From assembly GCA_013397935.1 (NCBI GenBank), contig VZRN01006295.1, positions 1,759,863 through 1,823,862 on the forward strand: DNA of 64,000 nucleotides, read 5' to 3'. The notes below the pieces were generated by a model. The model had not been told where the DNA came from. It saw nothing but the letters and a program-made list of their open reading frames with translations, and made no database searches. The stretch comes from Dasyornis broadbenti (taxonomy: Eukaryota; Chordata; Aves; Passeriformes; Dasyornithidae). Below, piece after piece: positions 11,346 through 25,888 of this stretch (position 1 is its first letter; each line of letters starts with the position of its first letter). A program made the position numbers and the translations under genes.

Positions 11346-14300
11346 GCAAAGCTGTTACCAAAGCTTGCATCTGTGTCTGTATAATTGCATGCATTTTGTT
11401 CCTCAATAGCTGAATCAACAATTAAAAATTGTGTTAATCATCAATAAGTCAAATGAAGTTAAAAATCCCCTGGTCAAGATTGCTTTGCCCATGAAGGTTC
11501 TGGAAATAGAAACGTAACCTACCTTCAAATATTTCTTTTTAATTAAGTTTAATTTTTTTTTTTTTTTTTTAATTCTAGCTAAAACAAATTCAATTATCAA
11601 AATTTCTTTATACATACTTATTTATTGTGGCAGTATTGTCTAAGCAATTTGGACTCATTATGGCTTCTGAAGGTTTGTTTTTTTAATTATTTTTTCTCTG
11701 TTTTGACAGTGCTAGCATTTCAGGTAGATACCTGTATATTAACTGTTATAGCTAGTAGAAGATTTGAATATACATTGCTCAACTTGAATGTTTCTTGCAT
11801 AGCCTGGAGAGCAGAACTACAGTCTGGGTGACCTGACCGTCTAAAAAGTGCATTAAGAATGCAATACTTTGAGACTGCAAATGCAAGTCAGACAACAGAA
11901 GCAGGCAACTTTATCCTCATCTGTCAATCCAGCCTTTCTTTAGGTTGCGTCTTTCAGAGGTTGACTAGATAACTAAACTGCACAATAACCACTACTTTCA
12001 GTTCTACTTTGCTTCCATGGCTATTAAAAGAAACTGTAGGAGATTTTTAGAATATCTCAGCAGAAAAAGGGAATAGTGGCAGTTTAGTTACAGGCTAAGT
12101 TTACCAGCAAGTGTGGATATGGCTCATAAGTTACTGCTGTAATGACAGCAGGAGAAGGAAGGGTGGTTTAAAGATTAGCTGGGAGTACTGCAGCTTTCCT
12201 CGTGTCTTAAACTTACCTGTGAGTCATTCTTTATTTCAGAAAAGGATCTGAACCACACACTAGACTACAGAGAAAGGTGCCTACAGCTAGCCACTGGGAA
12301 ATGTAATTATGTATCACTGAAAATTTTCCAGCTGCTCTAGTTGTAAAGAATGATGTTGGATATCTACAGTAAAATAAAAGTGCTGCTGTCAGGCTACTGA
12401 GATAAATTAATGACATGGTTCTCCCTATTTTGAAGGATTTTAACATGCAGCTTTTTTTTTCAAACGTGCGTTTTTCAAGGGACTCTTTCTCAGTTCATAC
12501 TTTATAAAAAATTCAAAGCTTACTAATGAGGACTGGAGCATAACTTTGTTGAGATACTCAGATGGGAAAGAGGTTTTCACTTTTCTTTTTATTCCTAAGA
12601 ATTTATACACTTCTTTGTAACATTAAACAAATTAAAGAAAAAAGTTTTCTCTCTGCAGAGTTATATCAGAACTAAAAAAAACCCCCACGAAGATTGCTTG
12701 CATTACAAATACAACCATTCTTCGGACCATGATATACAAGATTTTATGCCTAAACATATCTACACAAAAGAACATACATCTCCTCTCCAGGGACAGTTTT
12801 CTCTTGTACTGCTGTTGGTGATTTGATTCAGCAGGCTGCTTATGGAGCTGTGCTCTCTGTGCCCCTGGGAGGTCTGGCAATCCTGACACTCTCAGTGCTG
12901 CTTTTGATCTTCTCTAACAGGATCCTCACTGCACCACTGCTTTTCTTTATTCCTGGGCCTTTCCACAGACAAAAATGAACTATTTAGATTATAGGCATGT
13001 TTCTAGGGGGACATTCTGTTGTTTCTATGCAATTTTTGGCTGCTTCTTGGTGATGTCTTCCCATCTTAGTTTAAACAGTCAACTCTATCATTCAATCTCA
13101 CCGCTCTGTTTAGCACCTCATTTCCATGTGAGACCATGAGATCTTCCCCACTTCTATCACCAGGAAAGTTCTGTGTTTGATTTTGCACCAATCTGAACTT
13201 CACAACCCACAGCAAGCATACAATAAAGAACAAGCATCCAAGATTTAGGTACCACTTGGCAAGAGCTTTTCAGGAAGCACTTTTCAATCTGAGGGCTTCA
13301 GTTAATTCTAAACCTTGCACTGGCCATCTATCTGTACGCCATCTAGTTCTTAAGGCATTTGATAGTACTGATGACTTGAGAAATTCTTACCAGGCCCCAT
13401 TTGTAACTTAGAGATACATAATAAAATACTTCAGAGTATTTTAGTCTGAATAAACATGACAGCTTAAGCATAACAACTTGTTAGAAACCTCTAATGAATT
13501 GCTAAAGGTATAGAATTCTAAGTCCTAATGTACTCCCATGCTGCTTGAGGAAGTTGCTTCTCTTCATTTCAGTGACTACAAAAAATATCTTTTATGTTTA
13601 TTTTAATATTTGTGACAGTATGCTTAATATTCATAGCAGATTTTAGGGAGCTAGCAAAAATGTGATGTAATCCTTTTTTTCTTATACATAATGAGTCTAT
13701 TTGGACGGATATGGAAAACAAGTTTTTATATCTGAATTTGACTAGAAACCATGCTGTCCAGGTAAAATCTCTCTCTATGGAGGAATATAAACCTAGGAGG
13801 TTTAGAAAAGGCACAGAACAAACAGACAGCTTTCTGCTTTCATCCCAGGGAAAGCAGGTCATATATGCAGGAACAAGTTGCATAAGAGTTCTGACAGAAC
13901 CTCTGTTTACATTGTATGAGGATGTTTTAAAAGCTTCAGGAGAAGATAAACAAGCAACACTAAATTAGTTTTCTTGTTTAAAAAGCATTGAATTTAACAA
14001 GAGAAAAGTACAATAATAATTTAATGCTTCTCAAACTGTGTAAATTCTAGGCATGTGCAACACCAAAACCTCTCCAAGTCTGACAATGCAAAGTTGAAAT
14101 AAGCATATTTTACTGCAAGTAATTTTGAAATGCTTTGGGCAACCCTTCACTAGTCATTAGCTTAAATACTTAAAGAAAATCCTATTACCAATATAATCTT
14201 TATTTTTATTCAAGAGAAAAATTTGAATTTGTATTTGGTTACTGTAACAAGAATAAATTCAGTGAGTATAATTGTCCTTTTCTACTAAAATTTATCTTTA

Positions 14301-14589
14301 TAGATATATTAGGGAGGAGAAACAAAATCCATTTGCAATGTAATTTTCAGATGTACTGAATTATTTTCTTTACATTTCTTCTTTAGCCTTTCTGTCACAA
14401 ACTAAAAAGCTTCTGTTGGGTAGAAGACTTAACTCTTTTCTCTCGCTGACAAAGTGGGCTGGCAGAAATCTTTCAGCTGTGCCAAAAACGGTGCTGGGTT
14501 TCTACTTGGCTGCCCTAACTGATCTCTTTTCTGATGAGTTTCTTCCAATTCACCAGACCAGCATTATACAGGTCAAAACTTCTCTTCTT
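11346..14589. other. Unannotated stretch
   Basis: It holds a T18 run (11553-11570). Open frames of 85 codons (+, 13711-13968) and 104 codons (-, 13569-13883) overlap each other on opposite strands, which makes it unlikely that both are real. The part at about 12820-12960 is GC-richer and may be decayed coding or repeat sequence, but I could not assign it. Confidence 0.5.
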
Positions 14590-15490
14590 AATGACATAAA
14601 CATTGTGACTGAGTGCAAACTCAGCAAGCTTGCAGATTACACTGAATTCAGAATGCAACTGATGTGCTGGAGGGGTGGGATGCCATCCAGAGAGACCTTG
14701 ACAGACTTGAGGAGTGAATACTTGGGAACCTCATGCAGTACAAAAACTGGGCCAGAGCAATCACCAGTACGAACAGAGTCTGTGGGAGGAAGGGATTAAG
14801 AGCAACCCTGCAGGGGACTTGGGGATGACAAATTGAACATGAGCCAGTAATGTGCCCTGGCAGCCTAGAAAGCCAGTTATATCCTGAGCTGCACAAAATG
14901 AAGTGTCAATAGCCAGTAATGGGAGGTGATTCTCCCCCCTCTAGTCTGCCCTCGTGACCCTTCACCTGCAGTACTGCATTCACTTCTGGAGTCCAGTTCT
15001 GGGTACAAGAAAGACATGGACCTGTTAGAGCTGGTCTGGAGGAGGGCCATGGAAACAGATGGTGTGGAACACCTCTCCTACAGAGACAGACTGAAATCCT
15101 CCGTGTTTTACAGCCTGGGTAAGAGAAGGCTCTGGGGGGAGGTTATTGTGGCCCCTCATATATAAAAGGGGGCTTATAAGAATGATGGGGTGACAATTTC
15201 CAAAGGCCTGTAGAGATGGGATAAGGGACACTTATTTTAAACTAAGAGAGGACAGATTTAGATTTGATATAAGCAATAAATGCTTTACTGTGAGGCTGTG
15301 AGGCACTGGAACAGATTGTCCTGAGAAGCTGTGGACGACACATCCCTGGAGGTGTTCAAGGGAAGGCTGGATGGAGCTTTGAGCAACCTGGTGCAGTGGA
15401 AGGTGTTTCTGTCCATGGCAGTGAGGTTGGGATTAGATGATCTGTAAAGTCTTTTCCAACTCAAACCATTCTTTGATTAATTCTAGGATT
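14590..15490 (+). repeat. CR1 LINE fragment, ORF2 C-terminus to 3' end
   Basis: A plus-strand CR1, 5' truncated within the reverse-transcriptase coding part. The degraded remnant of the catalytic aspartate region lies near 14629-14643 (Leu-Ala-Asp-Tyr-Thr in place of the usual Phe-Ala-Asp-Asp-Thr). It continues through the C-terminal coding part ('cctctcctacagagacagac'), the 'aggcactggaacagattgtc' segment and 'gtgcagtggaaggtgtt', and closes with a much decayed octamer tail near 15465-15490. A 127-codon frame at 14416-14799 runs across the 5' junction and is probably accidental. It is more diverged than the copy at 6632-7328. Confidence 0.88.
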
Positions 15491-17604
15491 TTTAGTTCCG
15501 TTTTTTTTTAATTTAAAAAGTTGCATTTTTGAGTTCTTAATTTCTAATAGATCAAGAGTGCAGTTGTTACAGTAATTAAACTGAAGTGGTTGCTGCCGAC
15601 TAACATTATTCTAATTTTAGTCTGTACTGTATTACAACTTGCCAAAATAGGTGTAGGGAAATACAGAAATTGAAATAAATGTGTGATATCAAGCATGTTT
15701 TACATATAAATCTTCTGTAATGAAATTTGGACTTATATTTCTGTCATTAGTTTGTATATAATATTATTGAAATTGAGCAATGCTTATACTGCTCTTATTC
15801 GCGTTACTCAGATTTCTGATCTAGAAACACCTTGTAATTTCTTGCAAAAAATGTATATTTGTCCTACTTATTCAGGTATATGAAGAAGTATGAAGATGAA
15901 AACTACCTTCTCCCTTTGCTGTATTCAATAAAACATGTGACTTTCAGCTTTATGCTTAGACCAGTAACTAGTTCCCAGATCCTTTGACTTAACTGAAGTC
16001 AGTAGAGAGAGGGAGGAGCAGTGACTATAATCAATAATGTATCACTTTACAGGTTCTTAAACAGAATCAACATATAAATATGCTCAGCCACACTGAATGA
16101 AACACAAACATTTCTATGCTACAAGGTGGGACCCCTAAAACAATATAGTTCCTTAGATTTGAAGATTCAAGGATAGTACTATCACCGTTGCAGGGATTAA
16201 GAAATAAAATAATTTAAAATTATCCTTTACTTACTCAATATGCTTAGGCTGTACTTTCCTGAAGTAGAGTTCTATATCTAGGTTTTGTATATATTTTATG
16301 AAAATTTGCACTGAATAATAGTGTACCATAGTAGCAGAATGAGATTTCTTTTCCTAAGATACCAGTAGGAAAGTTGCAGTGAGAGCAAATGTGAATATGT
16401 TTTCAAAATACCTGTCACCACTAATTGGCAATTCCACTGCTTGCTCAGGAAAAACTGTATGAGGCATCTCAACCTGTTGATTAAGAAATCTTCTGGGCGT
16501 CTTGATTTAGATGGGCAGAGGAATTGATGTGGGGGGAGATGGAATGAATGGTCTGCCACACAGCCTGCCAAATTAAACTCAGTTCTGATTATCATCAAGA
16601 ATAAAAAGGCACATATGTTATCTAAAATTCTTTAAAATACATGCTCTTATTTAGGTGTAGACCTTGCTGCGTAACACGTTTGCACTTCTAAGTACCAGAC
16701 ATGAAAAAATTATCCTTAAAAGACTCTTAAAAAAAAAAAAAACCCCATGAAAAATTTAAAATATTTAACTTAATTTATCAATCAGAACAGATTTTAAAGT
16801 TGTTCCATTTTCTATTCCTGAAAATTAAGTATTTGGTTAATTTTTGTAGGTTCATCTCTGTGGGTTTTTCGGTTATCAGTATCTTCAGGTTCTACAGAAG
16901 CAGCACAGGATGAATGCAAACTGTTATTGCTGTGTGTGATGGCAAAAGCACATTTTCTATGCTGCAGCATCTTTAAGCAGCACGTGGAAGACAAAGTAAT
17001 GGAATTGTTCACTTTAAAACAATGCCTCCTTCGCAGTTCAAAGGAAGATGCATTTCTGCCATGAAGTGGTGGTAGCTCTTGCCGTGCCTCTGGCATGTGA
17101 ACAAGAACTGGGAGGAAGCAATTGCAGACTTTGTACATTTGGGCTGCTGGAAAATTCATTTTTCTGAGAGGTGGTGGATTCTCAGATCAACACTGACACT
17201 TGCTTCAAAGACTAAAATTTAGCAGCTTGGGGAAGGTCTACAGAGGGTGAGGAGGAAAGAAAGAAAGTACTACGGGATTTGAGGAGGTTACTTGTATTGC
17301 CTTAAAGACCAGCAACCTCTGGCATCAAGTCCTTTCAGACATTTGTTCTACGCTGCCTCATTTTTGAGGCTATTTATAAGATGAGGTTCAATTTATTATG
17401 AAAGTAAATTGAAAGGAAACAGACAAATTCATATCAAAGTCTTTCTTACCTCTGTGCATATGAATTAAAAAGTTCCCTGTAGCACAGAGTAATTTTTTTT
17501 TTTTTTTTCTGTGAGATTTATCTGCAGCCTGAACAAAATCAAAGATTGGAATAAGTTCAGGTATTGGAGGAGGGAAGGAAAAGCACTGGAGGAAGCAGTG
17601 AAAA
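15491..17604. other. Unannotated stretch
   Basis: AT-rich and anonymous, with an A-run at 16730-16742 and a T16 run at 17493-17508. The part at 16850-17230 is GC-richer and contains the 115-codon frame listed separately. No repeat family was recognised. Confidence 0.5.
16812..17159 (-). CDS. Unrecognised open frame of 115 codons, doubtful
   Basis: One of the longest ATG-started frames in this window outside recognised repeats. The start lies in a modest translation context (three A's before the ATG). The product would be basic and Cys/His-containing near its middle, with an acidic and polar C-terminus, and no membrane segment or known domain is visible. The local rise in GC content relative to the flanks is the only other sign in favour. 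A chance frame, or the remains of an old exon, would look the same. Confidence 0.15.
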   Translation of the reverse strand: MNFPAAQMYKVCNCFLPVLVHMPEARQELPPLHGRNASSFELRRRHCFKVNNSITLSSTCCLKMLQHRKCAFAITHSNNSLHSSCAASVEPEDTDNRKTHRDEPTKINQILNFQE

Positions 17605-18095
17605 ACAATAGAATTACAGAATGACTGAGGTTGGAAAGGACCTCTTGAGGTCATCTGGACCAACTTCCCTGCTCAAGTAGGGGCAACTTCAGCAGATTGC
17701 TCATTTCGTTGTCGAGTTGGGTTTTGAATATCTCCCAGTATCTCTACCAGTTCTCTGGGAATCTCATGCCTGTCTCTCACCACTCTCACAGCATAACCTT
17801 TTTCTTGTGTTTAGATGTAATTTCCTGTATTTCAGTTTGTGCCCATTGACTCTTTTACTGCTACTGCACACCACCAAGGAGAGCCTGTCTCTCTCGTGTT
17901 CATTCCCTCAAAAGCAGGTATTTGTACACGTTGTTAAGACCCGCTCTGAGCACCCTTTTTGCCAGGCTAAAGTGTGACAGCTCTCTTAGCCCTTCTTCGT
18001 ATGAAAAATACTCCAATCTCTCATCTTCTTCGTGTGTCTTTGTCAGGTTCCCTCCAGAATGTTCTTATCTTTCTTGTGTGAGAAAACTAGGTATC
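17605..18095 (-). repeat. CR1 LINE 3' end fragment
   Basis: A minus-strand CR1 whose 3' terminus is at the low-coordinate side ('aattacagaatgactgaggt', then the 'cctcttgaggtcatctgg' segment). It goes on through 'gggttttgaatatctccc', 'tttcctgtatttcagtttgt' and the 'cccgctctgagcaccctttt' part of the ORF2 end. It belongs to the same broad subfamily as the shorter copy at 5788-6010. The end beyond 18050 is too diverged to fix exactly. Confidence 0.88.
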
Positions 18096-18583
18096 TCTAA
18101 AGATAAATCAGGAAATGGTTGAGGGAGAGAGAAAGTTATTTTAAATTGACTGCAGGTTATATTGATGAAATTCTATACATAAACATCATTTAACTATTAA
18201 ATTACATTAACATTGAATGCAAATTTCCAAGATTGAGTGTAATTTTTACATAGAATTTATAGATGTTTTTGAAAGTGGGAATTTCAAGGTCACAGCTTTT
18301 CTTTTTTTCTGTCAAATAAGAAAAATACAAGGGAAGTTACCAAGTCTTGAAGAATTTATTCCTATTGGTTCCAAGAGCTTTTGCATATGATGTGAAACTG
18401 TATAATACCTTTAGGCTTTTTCTCACAAGAGATAATGAATGATGTGTTTCTCTCCTGAACAGATAAACTCAAAATGAAAATCCAGCACAGCCTTAAACCA
18501 TGTGTATGTTCTGGTTTATGTATGGAGATTCTACTAGCAGAAGGGATTTTTCCTGTTACGTTTTTGGGGGTGGTTTTTTTTTT

Positions 18584-18610
18584 GTTTGTTTGTTTGTTTG
18601 TTTGTTTTTG
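18584..18610. repeat. (GTTT)n microsatellite
   Basis: A T-rich start leads into about five or six uninterrupted TTTG units, then a short G/T tail. It is an ordinary simple repeat in anonymous sequence. Confidence 0.9.
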
Positions 18611-21600
18611 GTGTGTGTTTGTAGTCTAGGGAAAGAAACAGCTTTCATCAGCGAAGGCTGGGATCAATACCATAAAGTCAGAAAGTTCTATAGAATTATT
18701 TTATTAGCTGCACAGCATGCTTCAGAAAAGTTATCTAGTTTTGGAGAAGTAACTTTAAGAAATAGTGAGAGAACGTAGATGAAGTTGTTTTTTTAAGGTC
18801 AGGACATTTCTCTATTTTTATCATCTACATAACTATGTAAGTGACCTTTGTTCTGTGACCTTTGTTACCTACTAATCACACCACTCTCGTGGTTTCTGAT
18901 TATTAATGTGTTCTGAGTAGGACTGAAATATCAGCTGGAAGTTCCAGTGCTGTAGAAGAGCAAACAAACTTATTTAAACGGATTAATTTCTTAATGCTAA
19001 CGAATACAACTTCTTGGGTGAACAGATTAATAAATAACTAGTGATCTGATTTCAGAATGAACTCCACATGGAGAGAAACCAAGGTAAAAAGATAAACTTT
19101 TTACTACTGGGTTATCTTTTTGAATATTCAGATTGTAGGTATTCAAACACGAACTATGTGGTGGGAAGACTTTCACATCTGTACTGGACCTGGCTTGGAT
19201 GGAATCAATCCATATGGTGATGAGTTTTGTATCTGTGACTAAAACAATGCTAATAACACATCAATGTTTTCACTATTGCTGAACAATGCTTATTAGCATA
19301 CTAGTAGGAGAGAACTACTTGTTTACAGTAAGAATTGTTTAAAAAATATCATTCATAAGAACACTTATGACAGAATTAAGAAGTTGTAGTGCAGATTCCA
19401 AGCTTCAGATCTCTCAAGGCCTGCTGATGTGTTTAGTCTCTCAAACACAGAACTTCAGTGGGACCTAAACCCGTCCTATGTTTCCACAACTCCTTTCTTC
19501 AAAAACGTGGAAGAAGATAGGTGGGGATATTTTTCAAATCTCATAGAAAAGTAGCAGAAAGCTTCAAGGTGTTCAGGACATATGCATTCATATATATACA
19601 GAGAGTTGGAGATAAATATGCATATGTGTTTATATTTAATACATATATACCCAAACTATACAATAATAGATATGTATATAACTATAAATATATGTCTATG
19701 AGATAATAATATATTACATGCATAATAAATATATAACTTCAGACAGTACGACTGCTGGCTTAAGCAACCTTTCTTTTCCCACTTGGCAGAGTTAAAGAAT
19801 GGAAGGTATTACATATTTGACCAGTAACATTTTCTAATTCTGTTCATAAGTGTTTCTCAAAGTGACCTGTTTCAATAAAGGCCTCCTTTTCTCCTGTGTG
19901 TAAACTCCTTAAAAAAAAAAAAAGAAAAAGAAAGGAAAAAAAGAGAAGAAAAAAATCCTATGCCTTTTCCCTTTTATCTAGCCCTAATCAGTGAATAATG
20001 TGATGAGAATAAGTCAAAATTTGGAACACTTTCTCCTACACTATGTTTTTTTCCCTGATTTTTCTTTCTGTCGACTTCATAAAACTGTCTCTTAAATATG
20101 GGAAAAGCTATGAAAGGCAAGCTTTTTTAAGCATGAGAAGCAGAGGAAAAAAGTTGAAAAGTTAGTTCCAGTACAGCTGTCAGTAGGTGTGGACCACAGT
20201 ATTGTCGAAAAATCTTAAAACTTACAGTTATTTGAAATTCAAAGTAAAACTCACCTCTCTTATATGCTGAAACCTGTTTTCTAGGTCTACTCAGCCCATA
20301 TATTTTGATCAATTTTAGACACTTTTTTTGCCTCCAGAAATTTTCTTTGCCACTTGAATAACACAAAAATTGGAGGTCTTTTTCTTCACCAAAATCGCTG
20401 AATAAGTAGCTGCTTCAGAGACACTAAGCAAGGACTACTACAGACATACATCTTCCAGGCAGCTTTAAAATTTTAATAACAAAATATAAATTTTTATGGT
20501 TTGAAGATTGAAACTGTATTCAGAATATTCCATATTGCTTGAAGTCTGTTAGAAAATGCAGGGTATTAGTTGTTTTCAGCAATTTTCTTAGCTGTTTGTT
20601 TCCCTTCTGAAATAAAATCTTGTGTTATTGACTGAAAATCTAATAGTAAAAATAAGTATTTCTAACAGGAATATTTCATGTGAGTGGCTGACAATAGTAA
20701 CAGTTGAAGCACTGTTTTCCAGCCTGCTCCATTTACTGTGGTCTGAAAACACCATCTTAGAAATCCCCCAACTATTCAAAACTTCATAATATATTTTCAG
20801 AGCACTTTCCCCATTCTATATCCCATTTTAATAGCAAATTCAATGTCGTGTGCTATCATGATATTAAACAAAAGGGAATTGATTTTAGATGGAAAGACTC
20901 CATGAAATCATGGAATTTAGGAAAGGCACATCTTTTTTACAATGAAACAACGTGGGTTTTAGAGCTGCCAGATGTGGGCAAAAGTTCTGCTTTTCCTTCC
21001 TTTTCCTGTTTTATTATAATTAGATTCCAAATACAATGCTAAAGTTCGCATTGAAAAATATAACATTATCACCTCTTGGATATTCCATGACTTCTTGTAA
21101 AAACTATGCGATCTTAAGATGACTTCTGATTCAGTTTAGATTAAGTTAATTTCCACATTGTAAAGTTCAGTTTAACAGAAATTTGCTTATCCTTGCACAA
21201 AAAGTGTTCTTTTCAGACTATGAGGTAAAAGTGCATTGGCCTCTGAGTACAAGGTGAACAATTGACCGCAGCTGAGTTCTATGATGCCTCTGAAAAAGCA
21301 GGTGCCCGTCTTGTTTCCTCAGTTCTGTTGTCAAAGCTGAATGATTACAGCTTATTTTGTCAGTCTTAAAGCAGAAGCCATTTCCTAGACTTGATATTTC
21401 TCACAGGCTTTTTTCTAATTTCAGTCAGTTCTACTGCACCCTTTCTGCGATGTCAACCTGGACTACTCACAAACACTGGCATTGCATGGGCTCATGCAAT
21501 AACAGAATGAAGTTTCCCTTTTGTCCTTTTTTAAATCTTTATGTGTTTCGTCTTAATTACTGTGGTTTTCTGGGTGTGTTGGGACCTTTTGACAAAAAAT

Positions 21601-23359
21601 GAACAACAGATCACATAAACTCAAATCTGTGTTATCTTTTCTGAGTTGAGGTAATAGCCACACAGAAAATTGTTGCTAGATTCTTATTTAAATGTTCATA
21701 TGAAACATATTTAGAGTAGCTAAATTACAAATAAAGGCTGCAAAAGAAAGCTAATCAGTCAGAAAAAAAAAAAGATACTAAGTTTTGAGTGTCATAAAAA
21801 CTACAAAACAAAAGCTCCTGAGGGATAGAAACGTTCTTGGAAGAAAAACAAAGCTTGTGTTGGTTCAATGAATATTTTTTATTTCTACTCAAAATGCAAC
21901 ATTTCCTTTTTGGACACGTATAATACAGTTCAAGGAAAAGAAGAGCTTAGGCTACAAAATTTTTAATAGAGATGCTCAAATCTAAGCTAGGTAAGATACA
22001 GCAGAATAGGGCTCCACAGTTCAACTCCCCCATCTGTTTATCTAGAGAGAGAGACCTTCAGTCACCTGATAGGTACTGAACACCTTTTCTTCTCAGAAAA
22101 ATTCAGGCTGGCATGTACTTTTTCTAGAATGGATTATTTGTGCTGGGGTTTATCATTTGTGCTGGACCAAACCCCTGTTTTTAGACAATGACTGTTTACA
22201 ACAGGGAACCTTAAGCTATTTGAGAACACATTATATTTTTTATTTTAAATATGGATGTCTAAATTCAAAGAACTAAATCTAGGCTAAGAACATAAAAAAT
22301 ATAGAGAGATATAACAGAAATTATATTCCAGCAAACCCTACTGTACTCTTTGTGAAATATTCCATGCTCCTGACAAAATTTTGTATTTGTTTAGGTCTGC
22401 AATTCTGGCTTTTTTGTTGAAGTTCTCAATACTTCCAGGTTTCAAACATTACAGTGTACACTCTGATTGCCCTTGAAAATCAGTCTGGAATTCAATTTAC
22501 TGGGAACATTTTATTTTCCACCCAGCAAAAAAAAAAAAAAAAACGAGTGCACTTTCCTATTAGGGCTCTTTTGAGTAGTATACCCAGTGTTTTTTGAAAA
22601 CGTTCTCATTGCAGCCACAATTTTCCTCAACACAGAATATCAAAATAACACATAAAAGTCCTCTATGGATACCCAATGCTAGAGAAATAAGTCTGAGCAA
22701 GATTATTCAGTATTTGTCTCATTAATATTTTATCCCTTTGCCATTGTTATAATTTCCACAATTACACCCCAGGCTTTAAAAGGAAGCATTAATCTGCTTT
22801 AATCTAGAGAAGAAAAATGAAGTGATGATTTCAGCATCATTGTTACAGCCACTGCTACATATGCATAATTTTATAACCTAACATTTAAGCAGTTTACACT
22901 AAGGACATATAAATACTTACACAGTGTACCTGATGTACATTTCTATTCTAAAGCTACATTTTCAAAGCAAAGAGAGTTTCCATAGAGAACAATCTCAATT
23001 ATTATTTTAAAAGAGCCTCCAAAGGTAACAATTTACACTAAGAATCTCAAATCTTCCTCCTACTTTTAAGCATATAATTTTAATAAAGCAAAATAGTTCT
23101 GAGAATCATTTGATTTATGAGTATTGAAGGATGAAATAACATACAGAGGGATGGGAGGAATATGTGAAGGAAGGGATCAAGGTGCTTTAGACAGTAAAAC
23201 ATTTGGGAAAAGAGAGGGATAAGGAGATAAAAAGGGATGGTCATGTAAAAATGACAAATTTTAGAAAATAGCCCTACCTCAAATAAGTATTGTTTATAGA
23301 CTAAAAGGCTGCTGTTATCTGTTATCTGTGTTTGCAGAACAGAGAAAGAAGGCAAAATT

Positions 23360-23379
23360 AAAAAAAAAAAAAAAAAAAA
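23360..23379. repeat. A20 homopolymer
   Basis: Twenty consecutive A bases, the longest mononucleotide run noticed in the window. It might be the tail of a retrocopied RNA, but nothing upstream is recognisable as a source. Confidence 0.95.
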
Positions 23380-25888
23380 TCTAGAAAAATGATTAAAACC
23401 TCAATTACCCACCTCATTTTTAAATTAGGTTAGACAGCTACCTTTCTCTTAATTGATAAAACATTTTACTCATTTAAACTATATTTTTTCTTGCCAACTT
23501 TTGGATTTTCAGTCCCATTGTAAATAATTTTTGACCTGAAAAATTATAGGTGCCAGAGAAGGAGTTTTCACAAGTTCCATGAATTATGACATGTATTTGA
23601 AAACCCTCTTTTTCCCATTCTTATTTTGCATTTCATTATGTAAAAGGAAAGTGTATTCTTAGCATATAACATGTTTTGTTCTTGTAGTTGTGTTGTATTA
23701 TTTTATTTATTTTTTAAATTAAAATATTATTTCATCCCAATAAGATCTGTTTTAATCGTATGGAAAAAAAAAAAAATCTTTGGAGAGCTATCTTCTGAAA
23801 GCCTGACAAGCACTTTTAAAAACAAAACAATGTTTTTCTGTGTGAATAAAGGGCTTGGAAATATACTTTCTCAGTTTCCCAGATAACTTTCACAGACTTT
23901 TTATTATTTAATATATATTACTTCATCATCACTAATGGAAGTTATGAATGGCACTCTCAGCAGTCACCTTCTATACTCCATTATATATTTTCAGACCAGA
24001 GGTCTCTTTTCTCAGCTCTCAGCTTTTTCTGAGAACTCAAAAATCTAAACAAAATAGTGAATTTGTCAAGAAATGTCTGAACAGTCTGATCCAGTGTCAG
24101 GTTTCTCAGACTATCTTATACAGACAGAGATTATATTTTTCAAATGCAGCTGTGCCTCCCCTAACTAAGGCAAACTGTTAGAGCTAAGTGTTCTTGCCTC
24201 CAATACCCATAGTATTATGGAAATTTTACCTCGTATATGTTTTTAAGATGTTATAAGATTCATGTCTTGCACCACTACTACACTTAATTTTCTGTGGCAC
24301 CATCACTTCAGAATTGCAGTTTTCCTCAGAATAAATTGTCAAGATTATATTTCAGGATTTATCAAAGTTATTTTTAAATTAAAAACTAAGACAAAAATTA
24401 TCAGTTCCTGAAGGTAAGTCCATGAATAGACAAATTAGTTTTTAAGTTTGCAATTTAAAATAAAAAATTCTCATTAAATACTCTGTCACTGACTTGACAA
24501 CTTAATGGAAAACAGACACAACAAAGAAGCACATATGTGAGCTACTAGAAAATAAAATAGTTGCATTTTTAAGTGTCTCTCTCAAACAACAAAAGTGTCT
24601 TTAATGCAATCAAGTACTGCATTTTGCTTTGTGTTTCTCAAATGAAGATGCCTATTTGCCCTTTGACTTAAATCCATCAGGAAAACGCTTCAGAGAGACT
24701 TGAAGTGCAACTTGTTGGTGGCTTTTCATTTAGAAGAGAGCATCACAGAGAGCCATGGGAGATGGCAATAAGAGGTGCTTTTTATTTTTTACCTTAAAAA
24801 GGTGGTTTCTTGTCTGACACCATCACTTCTACATTATTATCATTTGCTCAAACAAATCTGAGTTAATCTCATACTGGCATTGTTCTATTCCTTTTCAGCC
24901 AACTAAAGAATCCTGTAACTAACACTTTATCTTAAATCACAGGAAACAGGAGCATATTTTATTTACTTCTCCCCTTCCTCCACAGCAAATTTCAGTTTCT
25001 TCCTAATACTTCAAACCTAATTATTTTCTCTACTACTATCTCACATCAAATTTTGAGTCTTGGTACTACTAAAATAAGTGGAACTACTTAAATTGTTCTG
25101 CAGTCAGTAGAGTCTACCAGTGTAACCACAATACAATGACAAGCAATGGCACTCCTTTCTTTTGCCACATCTCAACAAACAGTTCAGTATAACCAAAAAT
25201 CTGGATGGGATGCTCAGTGCTCTTGCTCAATTTTTTTTCATCCATCTTTACTCTAAAACATTTGGAAAAGTAGTGAGAAAGCTTTTTGTCCATCTTTCAG
25301 CTTCCCGTTAAGGAGTATTGACCAAACCCGTTTTACTTTACTGCATTTTAAATAGGAATGGAACATCTCAGTGCTTCTAAATGGATGGCGGTGTAGGGAT
25401 TGGGTAGATTTGGGGTTTTTTTGCAAAACATTTATGGAAATCTGTTCATAACTATGAGAGGGAATGGGAATTAAAAGAGTGGTATCTAACCTTAGTGGTA
25501 ACAATAGAATTACTGTTAATATCCTCTTTCAAAACGATTCTATATTTAGTTCTAAAAGACGAGACCTGTAGATTTTTCATGTGGCACTGTAGTTTGATAA
25601 TGTTATAAAATATAGAACTATCAGTCTGATTTATCTTTTAATCTGAAATTCCTTGCAACAACAAATTGATACCTCAGAAGACTTAAAAGTCATCCAGTGA
25701 GTTAAAATCCATTTTGCACACTTTAAAAAAAATGTATTAGTAAATTAGAACACCTTAGGAAGTTCAAAAATTCCAAATCACACATTCTTACTGAATCAGT
25801 TTTGGTTTAAGAGGCCTAAATTACCTGGAAGGACAAAAATTTGATTTGTTTTGGTCTTTTTTTTTTCCTGTTCATGTAATGAATTTAC

